A DNA stretch of 64,000 nt. Origin: Nitrosospira sp. Nsp11 (GTDB lineage Bacteria; Pseudomonadota; Gammaproteobacteria; Burkholderiales; Nitrosomonadaceae). The stretch covers positions 26,092 to 90,091 of the forward strand of contig NZ_FRBV01000011.1 in NCBI RefSeq assembly GCF_900142705.1, written 5' to 3'. The notes under the pieces were generated by a model, which was not told the DNA's origin, ran no database searches, and worked only from the letters and a program-made list of their open reading frames with translations. A program made the position numbers and the translations under genes. This document shows, piece after piece, positions 27,089 to 36,025 of this stretch; position 1 is the first letter of the stretch, and every line of letters begins with the position of its first letter.

Positions 27089-29362
27089 TCATTCCCCTGC
27101 AATCTCGAAAAAGAGCGCTGGACCATCCGGTAGCGCTGCTGTATCAACGTGCAGTTCGATGGCGTCTCCTGTCCTCATAAGAGGAATCGCCTGACGCCGA
27201 GTACCCCCCAGCGTTAGCGGCCACGCCTTGAGCCCAGCGCTATTCTCGGATGCGACACGTAACGTAGCCGAGATTGTCTGAACCTGCGGCGGGAATTTAC
27301 CCAGAGTTTTAATTGTAGTGCGTTCCGCATCCGCGAAGGTCATGCCCGTATTGATGGCATCCGTCAATACCCACAGCAGCAGGTGGCGGCTCTGAGCAAT
27401 CGGCTTTTTGTCCAGCGATGAAACCGCAAACAGTGCTGGCCCACTCGCAGTACCTACGGTCAATGTCCCAGCTGAGGCATTCCCGCCCTTAAGCACCAGT
27501 GCCACCGTGCGATCGGTTACAACCTGGATAATGCCAGCCCCAGAGTCGATGACAAGTTGCCCAGTGTCGGATTGGAATAGCTGATTCTCCGGTCGAGAGC
27601 GGTTACCCGAGCCTATTAACCCTGCACCCTGCAAGGCTGCGACGGCGTCCGAGCGCAGGTCCCGCCCAGCGGCCGGGCCATTCGCCGATTTCACGAGCCA
27701 CCAAGGTTGCGATCCTGTCAGGTTGACCCAAAGTTCACCAGGTTTTGGCCGCCCCGGTATCGGGCCGAAATCCAACCCCAAAGGAGAGATAAGGGCCAGC
27801 TTTGAAAGTGGTTCCGGTACTTGTTCCCAACCACCGCTGCTGGTCAACACCTTCTCAGCATCCAGGTGCAGATGGATTCGGTGTTGTGAACTCGCGACAT
27901 CGCCGCGCAGGTACAGCATGGCGGCGAGACGCTCAGCAGCGTGGGCGATCGGATCGCCTCCGACGCTAAATGGGTAGATCGCTTGCCGCCGCACAAATGG
28001 CGACGGTCCATAATCGAACTGAATTGGTGATTCGGCGAATTGGCAAATCGCATCCCAACTTTGATGCGCAGCAACAGCGGGCATCAAGGCGGCCGATTCG
28101 TGGCGCCATCGATTCCAAAAAGGTTGTCCATATTCGGTGACGGTGAATGGTTTGCCCCACTGTCGCGCGTTACTTAGAGCGCGAATATATTGGCCCGTAT
28201 TTTTATGTAAGCTCGACTGCACCAATCGCGAGCCTGGCTCGCCATGATTGTTCGGTAAAACGTGGTAGCTGTGCAGGTCCACCCATTGAAGGCTGGAACG
28301 AGTAATGTCGGCGCCAAGATAGCTCCAATTGTCGAAAGCAGTAGTTAGACCTTTGAAGCCCAAATCGCGCACTCGTTTCTCCATCGCGCGATAGGCTCGC
28401 TGTTCCACATCGACGATGAAGCGGGCAAAATCAATATCGCGGGGACCTTTTCCACGGACTGTGGCAGGCAGGTCGACTATTCCGTCGAGGGATTCGCGAT
28501 CTTTTAGTTCAGCGCCCCACGCTGATCGTAACGCCGAGTAGTTGCTGTAGCGCGCCTTCAGCCAATCACGGAACTGTGGAGCCAATTGCGGTGGATACAA
28601 AGGCCCATCGCCGGCTTTTGCCGGGTGTGGGCGATATGCCTCCACTAGATAGAAAAAACTTCCTTCATTGACCAGGATCATGCCCAGCATTGCCGGATCA
28701 TGCATGGGAGCGATTCCAGTATAGGGATTTTTCGCGCCCCATAACCGCTCGATCAGGGTCGCCCAATGGGCGAAGGCCTTGGGATCGGTGAGCACATCCA
28801 TTTTGGTGCGGTATTTTTTTACCCAACGATGGGGACGCACATCGCCCCAAGCAGCATTGTCGGACGTCAGGCCATCGACGATCCAATAGATACCTGCTGC
28901 CTTGAGTTGGGCGAGCAAGTAATGCAGGCGGTCGAATTGCTCAGGATCAAAGTCGAAGTCCTTGAAACGGCCGGTCATCAGGAGTGCGTCAACCGAAGCC
29001 AATCGAACCAGGTTATAGCCAGTGCGCGCCAACTCCCGTACAAGTCGTTCGCTGCCTGCTTTGTCCGGCATCCCTCCGCTCAGCGGGCTTAGGGCTAACG
29101 AAGCACAAAGAAAGCGTTCTGGAGTGCTGCGGCGCTCGAAGCCAATATGTCCATCTGATAATACAATGGCCGAGCCGTACTTTCCTGCCGGCCCAGTTGC
29201 GACCATTGCGGAGAAATCAAGCGCACTCCCGGAAGAAACAGTAAGATCCTGATCGGTCACAGTTTTCCAGCTATCCTCCGCCAACACGTTACGCGCCGCT
29301 ATAAGTAATGTTATTAGCAATGGTACGACGATGAGGCTGCTAAGTAATCGGAACATTTGCAA
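27089..29362 (-). CDS. Secreted clan GH-A glycoside hydrolase
   Basis: This is a 757-residue protein. The signal peptide at 1-28 ends VLAED, then a TIM-barrel glycosidase domain spans about 100-480. The barrel has GYNLVRLASVD at 115-125, the proton-donor candidate E233 in VNEGS and the nucleophile candidate E410 in VTEYGQPFW, as in GH5/GH42-like enzymes. The last 280 residues look like beta-sandwich accessory domains. It probably trims or remodels the exopolysaccharide in the periplasm or outside, as glycanases encoded in many EPS loci do. It is the gene next to the Wzy-like polymerase (353 bases upstream). Exact GH family and substrate are not assigned. Confidence 0.82.
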   Translation of the reverse strand: MQMFRLLSSLIVVPLLITLLIAARNVLAEDSWKTVTDQDLTVSSGSALDFSAMVATGPAGKYGSAIVLSDGHIGFERRSTPERFLCASLALSPLSGGMPDKAGSERLVRELARTGYNLVRLASVDALLMTGRFKDFDFDPEQFDRLHYLLAQLKAAGIYWIVDGLTSDNAAWGDVRPHRWVKKYRTKMDVLTDPKAFAHWATLIERLWGAKNPYTGIAPMHDPAMLGMILVNEGSFFYLVEAYRPHPAKAGDGPLYPPQLAPQFRDWLKARYSNYSALRSAWGAELKDRESLDGIVDLPATVRGKGPRDIDFARFIVDVEQRAYRAMEKRVRDLGFKGLTTAFDNWSYLGADITRSSLQWVDLHSYHVLPNNHGEPGSRLVQSSLHKNTGQYIRALSNARQWGKPFTVTEYGQPFWNRWRHESAALMPAVAAHQSWDAICQFAESPIQFDYGPSPFVRRQAIYPFSVGGDPIAHAAERLAAMLYLRGDVASSQHRIHLHLDAEKVLTSSGGWEQVPEPLSKLALISPLGLDFGPIPGRPKPGELWVNLTGSQPWWLVKSANGPAAGRDLRSDAVAALQGAGLIGSGNRSRPENQLFQSDTGQLVIDSGAGIIQVVTDRTVALVLKGGNASAGTLTVGTASGPALFAVSSLDKKPIAQSRHLLLWVLTDAINTGMTFADAERTTIKTLGKFPPQVQTISATLRVASENSAGLKAWPLTLGGTRRQAIPLMRTGDAIELHVDTAALPDGPALFFEIAGE

Positions 29363-29715
29363 GTCCTCCTACGGTGTGTCTGGCTAGGTGCGAGACTAGA
29401 TAAAACGTCTCTCTCGTGCGGTACGTTTTGGCGTCTCGTGCGTTTGATTTTATAAAAGTGTAGGGCCCGTAACCTATTTTCGACAATATATGAATTTGGC
29501 ATTCCCTTCCGACTTGCCGATCAATTGGAGATTTTTTTCGAGCTCCGTCACCTTCGGGTTGAACTTTCACAACGACGAGGCCTAAATCTTGGCACGTATG
29601 ATTGCGGCCGCTTGAACTAGCGATCCAGCGCACTTCGCTTTTGCACCAGAACTTATCCGCAGCCGGCCGTGTGCGCACGAGCCACAATGCTTTGCCAAGC
29701 TGAGCCTGCTTTCAG
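29363..29715. other. Intergenic region, nothing recognised
   Basis: These 353 bases lie between the polymerase 3' end and the glycosidase start. Minus-strand frames run through but show no domain and are read as chance. A promoter for the glycosidase is expected but none was identified. Confidence 0.4.
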
Positions 29716-31185
29716 TCATGCTCGGCCACGTACAGAACCATAACGAGGACTTGCCGGTTCGAAAGACCTGCGCGGTCTGGCACCCCTGTCTATCACATAG
29801 GTAAAATGAGCCATCATTACAAAAAACTCTCCTGCGAGAACCGAGTTGAGTTGAAAATTTGCCTCGAATGCAGACCGCATCAGGAGGACGGCCAATATGG
29901 CCATACTTCCGCCCCGGGTGTGTTTGGCTGCACGTATTGAGTACTGGACAAGGAAATAAAAAAACACGAATAACGCGATAAGCCCGACGAATCCTGATCG
30001 GCTGAATGTCTGCAGGAAGAGGTTGTGCGCGCTGGCAGCACCTGTCAGCCCAAGCCGCAGCCGATTCTTGAGCCCCCAAAAATCTGCCCCCTGCCCAAAT
30101 AAAGGGTTTTCCAATCCTCCCTCAATCGCGGCGTCCCATATCAACGTTCGCCCGGTTGCCGTAGACAGATGACCTACTGCACGTGCATCCAATCGACCCT
30201 CGAGTGCGGCCAGAATGTCCATATCCAAAAATATTGCGAGTGCACCAACCACTGAAACTAAGATGATGAAACCACCGAATAAGCCAATCGGAATTGAGCT
30301 GCCGCGTTTACTGTCGGCAATGACTTCATCGGTTCGGCTCAATAATCGCCAGCAAAAAATGATGGAAAAACCTACGAATGCGGCTAGCATAGATGATTTT
30401 GACTGCGTTAAAATCAACGTCAGTCCCGCCGCGGCAAGTATGCACGTTCTAAGCCATGCCCTAGCTGACGGCTCGGCCAACTCCAGCACGAGAAACATAC
30501 ATGCAACCGCGCCCAGCGTGTTCGCATGGGATGTCACCCCCCAAAACCTTAAATCGAAACCGGGAATCAGCCCAACATAGCCGGACTGCATGACAAGTCC
30601 GGGAGCGACTATCGCTGCGATCAAGCTGGAGAATACTATCAAGCCAAGACATCTTTTTGCTACGATAACCGGATCGGCACTTGACAACCTAGCCCAGAGA
30701 AACAACGCAAGATATATGAAGAACGGGTAAATCAAGTTTACGTGGAAATAATAATGCTGCCCGAATAAAATCGGTAAAACGCTGAATGCAACGTAGAACA
30801 CCATGAACGCAATGGTGATGTCGGTTGGCGCTTTCAGTCCCCTATTACTAAAACGGTCAAAGCTTGTTTTATAATTTCTGAAATTGAGAATCCACCCCAC
30901 ACAGAGCGCCACGGAGCATCCAATCACAACCATAAGAAGCAGCTTTGTCGACACGGCACTTCCGACATCGGCCTCGGACGAGACAACCAGATTTTCATCC
31001 ACAAAAGTCAGGACCCGGCCGGATAAGATAGTGGTCGCTACGCTCGTGCTCGCGATCAACAGCATTAGATAACTGAACATCCGGCCCGGCCAGCGGAATC
31101 CGGCCGCCGCCACGATAACGATTGCCATGATCAAAAGCAGTGCGAGAACAAATGCAGCGAGTGGCAAAACCGTGAGTTGCAGCAC
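29716..31185 (-). CDS. O-antigen ligase/polymerase family protein (Wzy-like)
   Basis: This 489-residue membrane protein has roughly 11-12 transmembrane segments. The Wzy_C core includes TQSKSSMLAAF at 260-270, and a large loop with TATGRTLIWDAAIEG at 342-356, PLFGQGADFW, and SAHNLFLQTFSRSGFVG (H387). This pattern is typical of polysaccharide polymerases and WaaL ligases. In this locus, beside Wzx, EpsE and EpsF, polymerase is the likelier role. It starts about 300 bases downstream of epsI. Confidence 0.88.
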   Translation of the reverse strand: MLQLTVLPLAAFVLALLLIMAIVIVAAAGFRWPGRMFSYLMLLIASTSVATTILSGRVLTFVDENLVVSSEADVGSAVSTKLLLMVVIGCSVALCVGWILNFRNYKTSFDRFSNRGLKAPTDITIAFMVFYVAFSVLPILFGQHYYFHVNLIYPFFIYLALFLWARLSSADPVIVAKRCLGLIVFSSLIAAIVAPGLVMQSGYVGLIPGFDLRFWGVTSHANTLGAVACMFLVLELAEPSARAWLRTCILAAAGLTLILTQSKSSMLAAFVGFSIIFCWRLLSRTDEVIADSKRGSSIPIGLFGGFIILVSVVGALAIFLDMDILAALEGRLDARAVGHLSTATGRTLIWDAAIEGGLENPLFGQGADFWGLKNRLRLGLTGAASAHNLFLQTFSRSGFVGLIALFVFFYFLVQYSIRAAKHTRGGSMAILAVLLMRSAFEANFQLNSVLAGEFFVMMAHFTYVIDRGARPRRSFEPASPRYGSVRGRA

Positions 31186-31250
31186 GATTAATTCCCGCTC
31201 ATGATTGAAACGCCTTTCGTATGAGGCAATGCGGGCGAAATCGCAGGCAT

Positions 31251-31490
31251 TTACTTAGCCCCTGACGCGATAAGCTGAAACATCAACCATGCCATGTCGG
31301 GCTTCATTGCAGATGTGTATCCAAACCTCTTAGCGCACGGAATGCCGGGGTATAGGCAACCCGCAGGCCAAGCCTGATATGTGCGATATGCAAATGATCT
31401 TGCGAGTGATGGGTTCGCCGCGAACAGGGCTTCGGTGATTAAATAGCCGCGGTGCGCTGCTATGCCGCCCATAATCACAATTTCTTTCAT
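31251..31490 (-). CDS. Possible small or truncated protein coupled to epsI
   Basis: This is a 79-codon frame whose ATG overlaps the stop of epsI as ATGA, the arrangement of translational coupling. It begins MKEIVIMGG and ends LIASGAK. No domain is recognised. The next gene starts more than 60 bases later. The overlap argues that a gene once began here. The short, unfamiliar C-terminal part suggests a truncated or frameshifted remnant. Chance is not excluded. Confidence 0.35.
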   Translation of the reverse strand: MKEIVIMGGIAAHRGYLITEALFAANPSLARSFAYRTYQAWPAGCLYPGIPCAKRFGYTSAMKPDMAWLMFQLIASGAK

Positions 31491-32179
31491 TGATGACCTG
31501 AGCCCGGCATGCCATTCAGCTTTTGGCGATGTTCAGATGTTAACGCGCCAAGCATCTGATCGATAAACTGGGCTTGCATCTCATATGCTCGAGGTGCTTC
31601 AGCATCGATGGAAGAAACACGTATCAGCATTCCATCTGGAATTTTTCCATTCAGGCCGTAGCTCATTTCCGCAAGTTTTTTTTGAAGACCACCTTGAAAC
31701 ACGCGATTACCAACCGTTGTCCAGTAAGTAACCGGTTCGTTCCGCTGGCCGAGATTGGTCAGGATACGCGTGACCGGAATTAAACCGTTCTCGGTAGCCA
31801 AGGTACCCGTTTGTTTACTCTGGAGCGAGAATCCCTGTGCAGGATAGCAAACCTCAGGGTAATGCATCTGCATGGAATCCCTTTGATCATCTCCATAGGC
31901 GATCGCGAGCATGATGCGGTAGTCATGGTTATCCTTATAAACACGGCTGAGTGTCTGGGTATAAATTTTCTCAATCATTTCCTGCTGCTGTGGATCTACC
32001 ATTTGCACTGAGTTCTGCTGCTCTTCACTCCAATTTCCGAATGCATGCGGAATCATTGTATTTAGATTGATACCGGGCCCCAGGTCCGCAATTTTTTGGG
32101 TAGGACGCAGAGCCAGTGCGAGACCTGAGGCCGCGAGCATGAGTACTAAAAGAATGAAATTTCTGAATAGGAGATTCAT
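31487..32179 (-). CDS. epsI: EpsI, exosortase C-terminal domain/associated protein
   Basis: This 230-residue protein has an N-terminal membrane anchor (about 8-25, LVLMLAASGLALAL) and a periplasmic domain of the EpsI/DUF3485 type. The characteristic HYPEVCYPAQGF stretch is near the middle. EpsI domains occur fused to, or next to, exosortases and are needed for exopolysaccharide export in XrtB-type loci. Its molecular task is not defined. The start follows the xrtB stop by two bases, so the pair is co-transcribed. Complete protein. Confidence 0.92.
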   Translation of the reverse strand: MNLLFRNFILLVLMLAASGLALALRPTQKIADLGPGINLNTMIPHAFGNWSEEQQNSVQMVDPQQQEMIEKIYTQTLSRVYKDNHDYRIMLAIAYGDDQRDSMQMHYPEVCYPAQGFSLQSKQTGTLATENGLIPVTRILTNLGQRNEPVTYWTTVGNRVFQGGLQKKLAEMSYGLNGKIPDGMLIRVSSIDAEAPRAYEMQAQFIDQMLGALTSEHRQKLNGMPGSGHQ

Positions 32180-32181
32180 TC

Positions 32182-33102
32182 TTACGCTCCGCTCAAGGTC
32201 CTATTACTGCCACGCTGCAGCTTGACGCCGAGTTGCAACAGCGAATCCACCCCAATAATCAATAGCAAGGCACTAAGGAAGAGCACCATGCCTGCGAACC
32301 CATGTAAAAAACCCTGTCCGGCCTCATCACCAAAATGATAGGTAATAAGCGTTAACACGATTACACGGATAACGTTAGCCGTAAAGGAGATGGGCACGAT
32401 CAAAATGGCTAAGGTAACGTTGCGAAACAGAGAGTCGTGCCGGATAATGTTAAGGTAGAGCAAACCCAGCGCTTCGAGCGTAAAAAGAGTATGCAATCCT
32501 GCGCATGCGTCAGCTACCAGCAGCTTGTATTGCCCGATTTGGAGTATGACGCCGGTGCGGGCGATGGGATAGTTTGCCCAGAAAAGTATGCTTTCAGCTA
32601 CATAAGAAACCGCCATCTTCATCGGCATCGTTAGAGCATCCACCACCGTGGCGGGTAAGGGGATCATGAAAAGCATGAAGAAAAGCGGAAACCATTGCGC
32701 CTTGAGTGCTGCGCTACCGCGCATGAGCAGGAGTATGGCGGCCAGCATCCAGATGACTGAACCGATCTCCATGAGCAGAATGCCTTGCGAACGGCCAATC
32801 ACATAGAGCATCAACGCAAAGATAAAAATGGGCCAGCCGGCTGAAGGCGCCGCTGACCGATTTTCGCTCAGGCGCCACATTTCAGGCCATTTGCGATAAA
32901 TAAGCCAGCAAGCAATACCGAGTACAATCGGACCATGCGCCTGCTGATCGGTACTCCAGATGCCGCGAAAGAGGTCGACCAGACTAGGTAAATACAGTAC
33001 GATTAATCCGGCAATAATCGGTAGCCAGATGAGCAGCCGACCGCGCCAGCCTTCGGGTTGTCCAGATGATCCGTTGAACATAGTTGCCAAATTGGTACTC
33101 AT
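32182..33102 (-). CDS. xrtB: Exosortase B
   Basis: This 306-residue integral membrane protease/transpeptidase recognises C-terminal PEP-CTERM signals. About eight transmembrane segments are visible. The proposed catalytic residues are present in order: C200 in ADACAGLHT, R246 in NVIRVI and H267 in FLHGFAG. The sequence and EpsI partner fit the XrtB class of methanolan-like EPS loci and not XrtA. Candidate substrates in the window are the PEP-CTERM proteins at 11.0 and 16.3 kb. It reads away from a VanZ-like gene whose start overlaps or abuts its own. Confidence 0.93.
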   Translation of the reverse strand: MSTNLATMFNGSSGQPEGWRGRLLIWLPIIAGLIVLYLPSLVDLFRGIWSTDQQAHGPIVLGIACWLIYRKWPEMWRLSENRSAAPSAGWPIFIFALMLYVIGRSQGILLMEIGSVIWMLAAILLLMRGSAALKAQWFPLFFMLFMIPLPATVVDALTMPMKMAVSYVAESILFWANYPIARTGVILQIGQYKLLVADACAGLHTLFTLEALGLLYLNIIRHDSLFRNVTLAILIVPISFTANVIRVIVLTLITYHFGDEAGQGFLHGFAGMVLFLSALLLIIGVDSLLQLGVKLQRGSNRTLSGA

Positions 33103-33103
33103 T

Positions 33104-33478
33104 TTGTTTTTACAACACGCGCTATCCCGTCACCTTCGTATTGCAGCCACGCTGCTGGCGCTCGGGATTATGGGTAGCTTGTTCATTGGAGGAACGCAAC
33201 CGATTGCCGTGAATCTGGTGCCGGAGCCATGGGACAAATTGCTTCATGGCGCCGTGTTTACTTTGCTCGCCTGGGCACTTGGCTTCGCTAGTGGATTTCA
33301 TGACTGGCGCGGTCTGGCTGTTGCGTTTTTCGGCTCGCTGCTGATCGGATTGCTGGATGAGTGGCATCAGTTGTATCTTCCTGGTCGGCAAGCGGGTTGG
33401 CCCGACTTTATTGCGGACATGGCAGGCAGCCTCATCGGCACGATAACCCTGGCATTGTGGAGCAGAAAGCGGGGCTAA
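33104..33478 (+). CDS. VanZ-like family membrane protein
   Basis: A small membrane protein with VanZ features: WDKLLHGAVFTLLAW, a second helix, LLIGLLDEWHQLYLPGRQAGWPDFIADMAGSLIG and a final hydrophobic segment. DEWHQ...PGR...D...D is the usual conserved block. The start is uncertain: no ATG suits, TTG at 33104 or 33092 is preferred, and earlier ATGs would lie inside xrtB. It is read opposite to xrtB and its end faces epsG. VanZ-like proteins occur in many XrtA/XrtB loci, where their role is unknown. Only this gene of the eps core is on the plus strand. Confidence 0.8.
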   Translation: MFLQHALSRHLRIAATLLALGIMGSLFIGGTQPIAVNLVPEPWDKLLHGAVFTLLAWALGFASGFHDWRGLAVAFFGSLLIGLLDEWHQLYLPGRQAGWPDFIADMAGSLIGTITLALWSRKRG

Positions 33479-33675
33479 AATTCGATGATAGCGGAAAATT
33501 CTTATCGTCCAATTTTCCGTGCTGCTCGGAAAAGAGAAAGAATTGATGAAAGCTGCGGAGAACATGATTGCCTCCTGTAAAAATGCTTGAAGCACTTGCA
33601 GACTACTGTCAAGACTTGGACTGGTCGCTTTTGTTGCCGATTGCAAGCGAGGCTTTATCCTTCGTTTTCCTTCAG

Positions 33676-34605
33676 TCAGAATTCGTTCAGCACCGACCCC
33701 ACGGGCGTTGTGCCCGTTTGCTGGAGGCTACGGACCAGCTCGATGGTTTGTGGGACTGATGTTCGATCTTTACGGGCAACTATGAGGGCAGCTGATGCGC
33801 GCGCCGCAATAATCTGAGCTTCGGCGTATTCGTGCGCGGCAGGCGTGTCAATAATGACAACGTCAAAATCACGGACCACCGATTGCAATAATTCGGGAAA
33901 ACCAGTTCGGCCGAGCAGTTCTTGCGGATTGGGCGGTACGGCACCTGCTGGCAACACGGAAAGCCCCAGCAACGAGGGTACACGCGCAATCGCCTCGATC
34001 CCGATACGACCTGCCAGCATACTGGATAAACCAGCGTTGTTGCCTAACTTGAATAGCTCATGCTGACGCGGTGCACGCAGATTTGCGTCGATGAGTAAAG
34101 TGCGTTTTCCTAGTTGCGAGAAGACAACAGCCAAATTTGCAGCAATGAAGCTGCGTCCTTCCCCTATGCCGGGACTCATGATAGCGAGGGAGTTCAACCT
34201 CGCATCACTATCGAACCACCGTAGCATAAGCTGACTACGCAAAGCGCGCAGCTTCTCGACGATCGGGCTGAACGGTTTATAGGCAGCTACCAGTTGATAG
34301 CTGAGGCTGTTATCCCCTGCCGGAAGGTAAAGGTTATTGAATTGACGGGAGAGTGCAAAACGGACGTCATCCTCCGTAAGCAGGCCCAGCTCAATGGCGG
34401 TGTCGCCAAAGCGTTTGCCCTGCTCTATCTGCAACCGGAGAACGCGGTCCGCGTTCTCGGCGGAGAGACGTCCCGTATCGACCAGGATGGCCCCTATTGA
34501 ACTACCATTGCCGTTGACCTGCGCTTTACCGTAAATTGAAGACTCGCCGGGTTTCGCGGTCTGATTCCGCTTGATGATCGGGAGGCTAGCGCTTACGGGT
34601 TTCAT
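33676..34605 (-). CDS. epsG: Chain-length determinant protein-tyrosine kinase EpsG
   Basis: This 309-residue BY-kinase-type protein has an N-terminal MshEN-like domain (about 36-92, ILVDTGRLSAENADRVL...LGLLTEDDVRFALS) that precedes the P-loop ATPase. Walker A-like SPGIGEGRSF is at 144-153, with Arg at the usual Lys position, Walker A' LLIDANLR at 170-177, and Walker B VVIIDTPA near 246. The tyrosine-rich tail of classical Wzc kinases is absent. I recall the GEGRS loop and fused MshEN domain as normal for EpsG. It partners EpsF (21 bases upstream) to control polymer length. Confidence 0.92.
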   Translation of the reverse strand: MKPVSASLPIIKRNQTAKPGESSIYGKAQVNGNGSSIGAILVDTGRLSAENADRVLRLQIEQGKRFGDTAIELGLLTEDDVRFALSRQFNNLYLPAGDNSLSYQLVAAYKPFSPIVEKLRALRSQLMLRWFDSDARLNSLAIMSPGIGEGRSFIAANLAVVFSQLGKRTLLIDANLRAPRQHELFKLGNNAGLSSMLAGRIGIEAIARVPSLLGLSVLPAGAVPPNPQELLGRTGFPELLQSVVRDFDVVIIDTPAAHEYAEAQIIAARASAALIVARKDRTSVPQTIELVRSLQQTGTTPVGSVLNEF

Positions 34606-34626
34606 GATCTGGTTCCGTTTTAGATA

Positions 34627-36009
34627 TTAACTGGCTACCGGGCCAAGCTGCTTGGGAATTTTTTGCACTGGTCTGCTGGAAATCACCGCAAGTACTGGTA
34701 GATCGATGGCCTGAATAAGATCTTCTGATGAGCGTACGCGACGTCTGCCGAGTTCAAGCATCAAGGCAATCCCTACACCGAGTAACGTACCGAGGAAAAT
34801 GGAGATTAGAACGTTGAGGAAAATTCTGGGCCGCGAGTGTTTGGTTGGTATCGTGGCTGGATTCAGAATCGCGATGTTGGTCTGAGCCGATAGGCTTTCG
34901 AGACGGGTTTGAGCAGAACGCTGGCTCACACCGTCAAACGTATGCTGGGCAGCTTCAACATCACGCTTAAGGACGGCGATTTCATCGCGCTCCTTGTTGA
35001 GCTCGAGTATACGTTTTTTTTGAGACTCCATCGCTTCAAGCAGTTCTTTTTCCTTTTGCTTACCTACCTCGTAGGAGGTACCGATACTGTCCGAGATTTG
35101 CCGGGTTTCGCTAGCCAACCTCCTCCTGAGCGAGGCAAGTTCACTTTCCGTACGTTTCGTTTGCGGATGGTTTACGCCGAGATTAACATTGCTTTCGTGG
35201 TGTTTGGCCTCGAGGCGCGCAATGTCCGATTTAAGCATATTGATCACTGGGCTTTGCATAACTTCAAACAGCGTTTCGGAATTGGCGGCAGATTTACGCT
35301 TGCTGCTGCTATCCGAAGTTTCAGCCTGCACGTTCGTCAATCGGGCAGACAATTCGTTGAGCTTGGCAGTTTCATGATCAAGTCGCTCGTCGGTAGCGAT
35401 GATGCCGGTCTTCTGCTGGAATGCCGAGAGTGCCGCCTGCGCTTTTTCCAGTTTCTCACGCACCATTTTGGTTTGGTCTTCAAACCAGGTGGCAGATTGG
35501 CGGGCGGGTGTGACTTTCAACTCCAGGTGAACGTCGATGTAAGCCTGCGCAAAGGCATTTGCCACGGTTGCAACAAAGCTGGGCTCGATGCCGCTGAATT
35601 CAATGTTGATTACGTTGCTTTCACGTGAAGGTCTGACCTCAAGCTTTTCCTTGAGCAGGTCAGCCAACCAAATCGTCAAGTCCCCTTCACCCTCCGTGGC
35701 ATCCATCCATTGTTCCCGTATAGCGGGGCTTTCGTCCATACGCAGCAGCTTGACCACACGCTGTGCCACACGGTCACTGGTGATTATATCCACCTGTGTC
35801 GCCATGTATGCGGGCGTTGCCAGCCCTGGCATGATCATGCCGGCAACAGGATCAGGCGATCTGACATCGATTACTACGGCGCTGGTAGCAGTGTACTGCT
35901 TGGGTAACAGCAGGCTGATAAAAAAGGTGGCAGCCACCGTAATCAGTAGCGTAAGCGCGGCTACCTTGTAGCGCGCGCGGAGAATGAGCAGGAATTGTAG
36001 AAGGGTCAT
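34627..36009 (-). CDS. epsF: Chain-length determinant protein EpsF (Wzz domain)
   Basis: This 460-residue polysaccharide co-polymerase has transmembrane helix one at about 15-35 (VAALTLLITVAATFFISLLL). A Wzz domain and long coiled-coil region spans 150-370, rich in Glu, Lys and Leu with heptad spacing. A Pro-rich approach (NPATIPTKHSRPR) leads to the second helix at about 400-420. A short cytoplasmic tail would contact EpsG. It sets polymer length in the periplasm together with EpsE. It lies 16 bases after epsE and 21 before epsG, in one transcript. Confidence 0.93.
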   Translation of the reverse strand: MTLLQFLLILRARYKVAALTLLITVAATFFISLLLPKQYTATSAVVIDVRSPDPVAGMIMPGLATPAYMATQVDIITSDRVAQRVVKLLRMDESPAIREQWMDATEGEGDLTIWLADLLKEKLEVRPSRESNVINIEFSGIEPSFVATVANAFAQAYIDVHLELKVTPARQSATWFEDQTKMVREKLEKAQAALSAFQQKTGIIATDERLDHETAKLNELSARLTNVQAETSDSSSKRKSAANSETLFEVMQSPVINMLKSDIARLEAKHHESNVNLGVNHPQTKRTESELASLRRRLASETRQISDSIGTSYEVGKQKEKELLEAMESQKKRILELNKERDEIAVLKRDVEAAQHTFDGVSQRSAQTRLESLSAQTNIAILNPATIPTKHSRPRIFLNVLISIFLGTLLGVGIALMLELGRRRVRSSEDLIQAIDLPVLAVISSRPVQKIPKQLGPVAS

Positions 36010-36025
36010 TACGCGTCGACCATTA

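Noticed and set aside
29582..30079. Minus-strand frame overlapping the end of the Wzy-like gene
   Set aside because: Same strand, different frame from a well-supported membrane protein, and no homology seen.
34909..35628. 239-codon plus-strand frame opposite epsF
   Set aside because: Shadow of the coiled-coil region of epsF. The Leu/Phe-rich sequence is a by-product of the antisense codons.
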